The notes beneath the pieces were generated by a model that worked only from the letters and a program-made list of their open reading frames with translations, ran no database searches and was not told where the DNA came from. A DNA stretch of 42,111 nt from a virus. Position numbers and translations under genes: made by a program. Of this stretch, positions 37,967 through 42,111 are shown piece after piece (positions within the stretch are counted from its first letter, which is position 1; every line of letters begins with the position of its first letter). The stretch spans positions 1 through 42,111 of the IMG/VR virus record IMGVR_UViG_3300035670_000481; one strand, given 5' to 3'.

Positions 37967-40066
37967 ATGTCGCTGATCGATCAGCTCGCCCTTCTTCCCG
38001 ATGACTGGGGCTATGTCGCCGTAGGCCAAGGCAAGCGTCCCTACCAGCCCGGCTGGCAGAAGAACCCCCTCACCAAGCAGCAGCTCACCGCCGAGATCAC
38101 CGCAGGCCGTGCCGTCGCCATCGGCGTGATCGCCGGGCCGCAGTCCGGTGGTCTCCTCTTCGTTGATCACGACGGGATCTCAGCCGGTGAGATCCTCGAC
38201 AAGCTCGGTGTACCGCTCCGCGACCTGCCGAAGTCCTGGGCAGTCACATCAGGCCGCAACGGCCGCCTGCAGATCATCTACCGCGTCCCCGAGCAGTTCT
38301 GGTCGGACATCTCAACCCGGAAGTTCAAGACCGGGAAGTTCGATGAGGAGGGCAAGCCCGAACAGCTCGAGCTCCGCTGGTCCGGCTGCCAGTCCGTCGT
38401 CGCAGGCGCTCATCCCATCACCGGCGCCTACCGCTGGTTGAAGGGCCGCGAACCGGGCCGCCTACCGCTGGCTGAGGCGCCCCTTGCGCTGATCGAGCAG
38501 ATGCTGCCCCAGCAGCCACCGGAACCGCAGCCGATCCTTCCACCGCCTCCCCCACGGCAAACGGATCGCACCGATGAAGACTGGGCGCGCATCTGGCTCG
38601 ATGCTCTCAGCCCCTCGCGCGCTGAGGACTACGACTACTGGATCGAAGTCGGCCAGTGCCTGCAGAGCGTCGGTGATCACATGCTTGCCGACTGGGATGC
38701 CTGGTCACGGCAATCCGCCAAATGGGAGGCAGGCGCCTGCGACTACCACTGGCGCACCTTCTCACCTGACGGCAAGCGCGACATCCGCCACCTCTGCAAC
38801 CTCGCCAAGGAGGACGGCTGGCAACCAAAGCAGCGCCAGCTGCCGCCTGTGCCCACCACCAAGGCCGCACCGCCTGCAAGGCAGCAGCAGCAACCGCAGC
38901 AGGCCGCTCCGATCGTGGACAAGCCCCACAAGCTCGAGGCCAAGGAGCTCCTCAACATGCTCCGCGTGCCAGACAAGAACAAGCTGCCGCGCTTTCGGTA
39001 CAACGTCTTCACGCAGCAGATCGAGATCTACGGCAACGTGGCAGAAGGTGCCGAACGCTTTTACCTTCAGCTCTCAGAAGAGGGCTACAAAGTATCGAAA
39101 GAAATGGCACTGGACTGCCTCGTTCAGGTAGCCCGCGAAAACCCATACGATCCCGTCAAGCTATACCTCGAGCACGTCGCTGCTCAGGTTCAACCGACCT
39201 ACATCGACCGATTGGCATCCACCTATCTGCGGCCGATTGATGCCGATCTAAATGAGCCAACCCTCTACGATGCGATGCTCAAGAAGACGCTGATCGGTGC
39301 AGTTCGGCGCATCTTTCAACCCGGCTGCAAGCACGATTACGCCTGCGTCCTGATGGGTGATCAAGGCGCTCGAAAGTCATCCTTCTGGGCCGCATTGGGT
39401 GGTCCGTTCTTCTCTGATGCACTGCGTGACATCAGCTCAAAAGATGACCTGATGGTGCTGCATCGCAGCTGGCTGATGGAGTGGGCAGAGCTCGATCACA
39501 TCACCAACAAGAAGCACGCAGGGCAGGTGAAGGCCTTCCTTTCGCAGTCCACCGACATGTTCCGCGTGCCCTACGGCAAGGCCACAGAGGCCTTCCCGCG
39601 CCGCTGCATCATCGTGGGCTCTACCAACCGCGACAGCGGCTTTTTGGTCGATGAGACCGGCAACAGGCGCTTCTGGGTGATCCCGGTCACCTGCACCCTC
39701 GCCAAGCCGATCGACGTGCCAAACCTCCTGCTGGAGCGGGACGCCATCTGGAGCGCCGCTGTGGCCGCCTACAAGGCCGGCGAGGGCAATGACCTCAAGG
39801 CCGAGCAGCACGCAGCGGTGGAAGCCGAGAACGAGAGCTATCTGGTCAGCAACCCGTGGCTCAACGCCGTGGAGCAATACCTGGCACGTCGCCCATCCGT
39901 CGATCCGCTCACATCGGAGGAGATCCTGCTGCAAGCCATCCAGAAGCCGCTGGAGCGCCAGACCCGCGCAGACCAGATGCAGGTGGCCTCAATTCTCAAG
40001 GATCTCGGATGGGTCAAGAAGCGAGAGCCGAAAGGCCGCCGCAGGTGGATCTACAGCCGCCCATGA
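37967..40066 (+). CDS. Primase-polymerase with PriCT-2 and VapE-like ATPase domains
   Basis: Probably the initiator/primase-helicase of phage replication. In the 699-residue protein, residues 1-170 are a Prim-Pol domain (bifunctional primase-polymerase) with the metal-binding pair in LLFVDHDG (Asp67, Asp69). Residues 203-286 match PriCT-2 (DEDWARIWLDALSPSRAEDYDYWIEVGQCL..., RTFSPDGKRDIRHLCNLA). A Pro/Gln linker follows, then a VapE-like P-loop domain with GDQGARKS (464-471), EWAELD (505-510) and the later GSTNRDSGFLVDETGNRRFW block. No DNA polymerase is visible, so host polymerase is probably used. The ATG at 37967 lies 20 nt after the previous stop. Confidence 0.92.
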   Translation: MSLIDQLALLPDDWGYVAVGQGKRPYQPGWQKNPLTKQQLTAEITAGRAVAIGVIAGPQSGGLLFVDHDGISAGEILDKLGVPLRDLPKSWAVTSGRNGRLQIIYRVPEQFWSDISTRKFKTGKFDEEGKPEQLELRWSGCQSVVAGAHPITGAYRWLKGREPGRLPLAEAPLALIEQMLPQQPPEPQPILPPPPPRQTDRTDEDWARIWLDALSPSRAEDYDYWIEVGQCLQSVGDHMLADWDAWSRQSAKWEAGACDYHWRTFSPDGKRDIRHLCNLAKEDGWQPKQRQLPPVPTTKAAPPARQQQQPQQAAPIVDKPHKLEAKELLNMLRVPDKNKLPRFRYNVFTQQIEIYGNVAEGAERFYLQLSEEGYKVSKEMALDCLVQVARENPYDPVKLYLEHVAAQVQPTYIDRLASTYLRPIDADLNEPTLYDAMLKKTLIGAVRRIFQPGCKHDYACVLMGDQGARKSSFWAALGGPFFSDALRDISSKDDLMVLHRSWLMEWAELDHITNKKHAGQVKAFLSQSTDMFRVPYGKATEAFPRRCIIVGSTNRDSGFLVDETGNRRFWVIPVTCTLAKPIDVPNLLLERDAIWSAAVAAYKAGEGNDLKAEQHAAVEAENESYLVSNPWLNAVEQYLARRPSVDPLTSEEILLQAIQKPLERQTRADQMQVASILKDLGWVKKREPKGRRRWIYSRP

Positions 40067-40356
40067 GGGCAGGTTGGACGGGTCAGACGGCGAAACTTAT
40101 TGCAAACACTGGATTTTGTGCTCGTCCAACCCGTCTGACGTCCGACTTCGCCTATAGGAGTTACCCGCGTGTCCCCTACCCCTCCCCTACCTACCTATTT
40201 ATTTATACTCTTTTAGAGAGGTTAGGAGGTTAGACGGTTAGGAAAAGCCTTGTGCTGCAGTGGATCTCCCGTCCTAACGGGGTAAATCGAGGTTGGACGG
40301 GCTGAAAACAGGCGCAACGCACTGGAAGTGCTACGGTTGAACGGTTGCACACCGTT
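40067..40356 (+). repeat. Iteron-like repeat region, candidate replication origin
   Basis: No gene is seen in this gap. Units related to GGTTrGACGG occur in tandem or inverted form at 40072-40090, 40123-40140 (inverse), 40220-40242, 40268-40278 (inverse), 40291-40301 and 40335-40348. Further copies lie within coding DNA at 37911-37930 and 40628-40640. An A/T-rich stretch (about 40195-40218, ATTTATTTATACTCTTTTAG) sits inside, as in origins. TACGGT at 40332-40337 may be a promoter box for the next gene. Iterons next to an initiator-like Prim-Pol gene fit an origin; operator function is the alternative. Confidence 0.55.
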
Positions 40357-41010
40357 ATGGCCACATCCGCATCGCAGCCCTACATCGCCAAGCTCGGTTT
40401 CCAAGACCGCGACCGCAGCAGCTACCGCCACGGCCTTGCCTGTGAGTACCTTTTCGAGCGTCTTCTGGAGCTGGAGGTGGCGCCGTTCACTTATGACTGC
40501 CAATGCGCAGAGCTGCAGAGGGCAATCGACTATCGATCGCAGTCTATTGAGCAAGGCTATTCATTCTTCGGAGACGCGCTCGATGAATTAACACAGCAAC
40601 TGCCAGGCTTAACAGCAGAGTTTCAACGGTTGACGGTTGATTCTGTCTTGGCCGAACTCCGTGGCTCGTGCAAGGTCGGAGAATGTCTTAACGTGCCGAT
40701 CACTTCGCGCTCTTACGTCAACGGGTTTGCCGACATACTCATCACAAAGAAAAACACTAATGGCCGTGACGTTGCCGGCTGGCTTGGCGAAGTGAAAATC
40801 ACCAAGGAGCCAGCTGAAAACGTTTTGCAGCAGATCAATTTCTACTTGAGTTATCTACCTCACGTTCATTCGGTCTACCTATTGACTGACTACGATCCGT
40901 CTGATCTGCAGCGCTTGTGCGCCGGCACCAAGATCAAGGTCTTTCGACTCGGCCAACGCTTCGAGCAATGGCTCAGCAATCGCCCCTCGCACGCCACTAA
41001 CGAACTCTGA
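40357..41010 (+). CDS. PD-(D/E)XK nuclease-like protein of unknown role
   Basis: The 217-residue protein carries a motif pattern of the PD-(D/E)XK fold in its second half: GFADILI (Asp126), GEVKITK (Glu145-x-Lys147) and NVLQQINFYLSYL (Gln158/159), with a helical first half (residues 1-110). This layout resembles Cas4-, RecB- or restriction-type nucleases, but no specific family is clear to me. The codons from about 40540 to 40900 are distinctly richer in A/T than the neighbours, suggesting transfer. A TTG at 40345 would add four residues. It is followed by an overlapping ribbon-helix-helix gene, perhaps its regulator. Confidence 0.6.
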   Translation: MATSASQPYIAKLGFQDRDRSSYRHGLACEYLFERLLELEVAPFTYDCQCAELQRAIDYRSQSIEQGYSFFGDALDELTQQLPGLTAEFQRLTVDSVLAELRGSCKVGECLNVPITSRSYVNGFADILITKKNTNGRDVAGWLGEVKITKEPAENVLQQINFYLSYLPHVHSVYLLTDYDPSDLQRLCAGTKIKVFRLGQRFEQWLSNRPSHATNEL

Positions 41011-41150
41011 TGCCCAGCAAGCTGCCTCGCCTCAACGTGGTTATGTCCGCCAACATGCGCGAATGGGTGGATCGGCAGCGCCAGCCCTGTGAGTCCGCAT
41101 CGCAGGTGGTGCGGCGCTTGATTGCAGAAGCGATGCAGCGCTCCCGCTAG
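41010..41150 (+). CDS. Ribbon-helix-helix DNA-binding protein
   Basis: The 46-residue product (MPSKLPRLNVVMSANMREWV, DRQRQPCESASQVVRRLIAE, AMQRSR) fits a ribbon-helix-helix (Arc/CopG/ParD) fold: a short basic strand, then helix 'ANMREWVDRQRQ' and helix 'SASQVVRRLIAEAMQ'. It begins with a TGATG overlap on the PD-(D/E)XK-like gene, so the pair is coupled. It could be the autoregulator of that gene or an antitoxin-like partner. About 50 nt without a gene follow. Confidence 0.7.
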   Translation: MPSKLPRLNVVMSANMREWVDRQRQPCESASQVVRRLIAEAMQRSR

Positions 41151-41200
41151 CTCACCGCTTCTCGCTGGATGGCGCGGTTTGCCGCCCCTACCCTTGATCC

Positions 41201-41929
41201 ATGGCCACCGTCCGCATCGACCTTCAGAGCGACCTGCAACGGCTCTCGAGCCGCGTGGCGCTGCTCACGGACCAGAACCTGCGCTTCGCCACCTCCAGGG
41301 CGCTCACAGCGGCCTCTCGCGCTGCACAGGCTGAGCTAAAGCAGCAGACCCCCCGCTACATCGACCAGCCAACCCGCTGGACGCTCAATGGCACTTACGT
41401 GCGCTTCGCACGGCCGGACACCCTCGAGACCGAGGTGGGCTTCCGCCAGGACACCCAAGGCCGCGGCAATGCCGCAGGCCGCTACCTGCAGCCGATCGTC
41501 AAGGGCACCACGCCAAAGCTGAAGGCCGTGGACCTGTCGGCCACCAAGATCGCCCGTGAGGCGCCCGGCGCTGTGCTGGTGCCAGCCAAGGGCTCAAGCC
41601 TCACCAACGCAGCAGGCAACGTCTCGCTGAGCAAGTACGCCACGATCCTCGGCAAGGCACGCCAAGGCGGCGGGCAATACTTCATCGGGCCGGTCAAGCC
41701 GGGCAGCACGATCAAGGCCGTGTTCGAGCGGAAGGAGGGCTTCATCAGTCGCAGTTCCACGCTGGAGAACAGCACCCGGCGGGTGTTCACCATCGACCCC
41801 AACCCCAAGCCGCGCAGGCCGCAGTTCCCGGTGAGGGAGATCCTGACCAAGGCGTTCGGGCAGGTATGGCCGGCCGAGGTGCGGAAGGCCTACGAGGCTG
41901 AGGTGCAGCGCAAGCTGGGGAGGCGCTGA
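41201..41929 (+). CDS. Minor tail protein, gpZ-like, at an unusual location
   Basis: The 242-residue protein resembles tail-completion proteins of the gpZ type: an N-terminal 'LRFATSRALTAASRAAQAELKQQTPRY' segment, a central beta-rich body with GGGQYFIGPVKPGSTIKAVFERK, and a C-terminal FPVREILTKAFGQVWPAEVRKAYEAEVQRKLGRR helix. Lambda Z lies between FII and U; here those genes touch, and this gene sits before the cos-like region instead. TACCCT (41189-41194) lies only 6 nt before the ATG, which may imply a leaderless transcript. No ribosome site is visible. The call is by pattern and by the missing Z upstream. Confidence 0.6.
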   Translation: MATVRIDLQSDLQRLSSRVALLTDQNLRFATSRALTAASRAAQAELKQQTPRYIDQPTRWTLNGTYVRFARPDTLETEVGFRQDTQGRGNAAGRYLQPIVKGTTPKLKAVDLSATKIAREAPGAVLVPAKGSSLTNAAGNVSLSKYATILGKARQGGGQYFIGPVKPGSTIKAVFERKEGFISRSSTLENSTRRVFTIDPNPKPRRPQFPVREILTKAFGQVWPAEVRKAYEAEVQRKLGRR

Positions 41930-42098
41930 GATCCCTTGCAGCGCAAGCGTTCTCAACTGAGACCCATGTTGAGATCACGGCATCGTTGTATCGTCATACA
42001 CCCCCATCGCTGAGATCCCTTGCGCCGCAAGGGGTTTGGGCTGCCGGGGTCGAGGTATGCGCCGAGGCGCATGGGTCCTCCCCACCGCCTAGGCCGCG
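41924..42098 (+). repeat. Repeat- and dyad-rich non-coding end, candidate terminase-binding (cos) region
   Basis: No gene is seen. CGCTGAGATCCCTTGC occurs at 41924-41939 and 42008-42023; each extends (with 2 mismatches) through CGCAAG, a 24-nt direct repeat whose starts lie 84 nt apart. The second copy is a CCCTTGC/GCAAGGG dyad (42017-42033). ATGCGCC/GGCGCAT (42057-42072) is another perfect dyad. Together with the position beside the terminase genes across the closing ends, this resembles a terminase-binding site array (cosB-like). Confidence 0.5.
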
Positions 42099-42111
42099 GG
42101 TATTTCGCGAC
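42099..42111 (+). other. 13-nt terminal direct repeat matching positions 1-13
   Basis: GGTATTTCGCGAC at the right end equals the first 13 nt. Two explanations fit: filled-in 5' cohesive ends of a cos phage, or a short assembly overlap of a circularly mapped genome. Lambda overhangs are 12 nt, so 13 nt is a credible size. Terminase type and neighbouring repeats favour cos. Confidence 0.5.

Noticed and set aside
40073-40139. Long terminator hairpin after the primase-polymerase gene
   Set aside because: The two 17-nt arms (40073-40089, 40123-40139) pair with four mismatches and no T-run follows; the repeats fit iterons better.
1-42111. CRISPR arrays, tRNA genes and insertion sequences
   Set aside because: No regularly spaced identical repeats, cloverleaf with a terminal CCA region, or transposase with inverted ends was recognised by eye. 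A tRNA search program would be decisive.

Overview
The window looks like the complete or near-complete genome of a tailed, lambda-like siphovirus. It is GC-rich and densely packed, and most neighbouring genes overlap by 1, 4 or 8 nt. The first and last 13 nt are identical, and the ends lie beside the terminase genes, as expected of a cos-type phage. The host is most likely a GC-rich picocyanobacterium (Synechococcus/Cyanobium type). This is inferred from several small proteins resembling families I know from cyanophages and picocyanobacteria (25051-25520 and the 'PITPPP...LKEQ' proteins at 31938-32592), not from any host gene. I saw no integrase, tRNA, photosynthesis gene or CRISPR array.

Layout. 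(1) 77-27656, plus strand: packaging and morphogenesis. In order these are a ParB-domain DNA methyltransferase, small and large terminase, a gpW-like connector, portal, a fused prohead protease/major capsid protein, small head proteins, FII-like and U-like proteins, a tail tube protein, G/GT chaperones joined by a -1 frameshift, a tape measure with a lysozyme-like domain, M-, L-, K- and J-like tail-tip proteins, two tail-tube-like proteins, two fibres (the second with an S74 self-cleaving chaperone), a holin-type cluster, a two-domain endolysin and a dCTP deaminase-like protein. A strong terminator closes the block. (2) 27714-33591, mostly minus strand: an accessory operon of about 20 very small genes, including an RlpA-like secreted protein, a membrane-anchored HTH protein, tandem paralogues, a DUF3310 protein and, at its far end, two broken genes. 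A small plus-strand island (28684-29155) carries an HNH endonuclease. (3) 33823-36082, minus strand: a recombination block with RecE-like exonuclease, small membrane protein, RecT-like annealing protein, Xis-like HTH protein and an SSB-like protein. (4) 36178-41150, plus strand: replication, with an SF2 helicase, VRR-NUC nuclease and primase-polymerase/VapE-like ATPase, an iteron-rich intergenic region, a PD-(D/E)XK-like protein and a ribbon-helix-helix protein. (5) 41201-42111: a gpZ-like tail protein displaced from its lambda position, then a repeat-rich non-coding stretch that probably contains cos.

Regulation visible in the sequence: a recurring gCTANNNT box ahead of plus-strand transcription units; a second, duplicated promoter-like element ahead of the two minus-strand units; perfect dyads in two divergent intergenic regions; two rho-independent terminators; and an A_AAA_AAC slippery heptamer.

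The observations most worth following up are the iteron-like GGTTrGACGG array, the hairpin-dense region after the HNH gene, the internally deleted methyltransferase-like gene, the modular minus-strand operon with its repeated stop/start junction, and the relocated gpZ-like gene.
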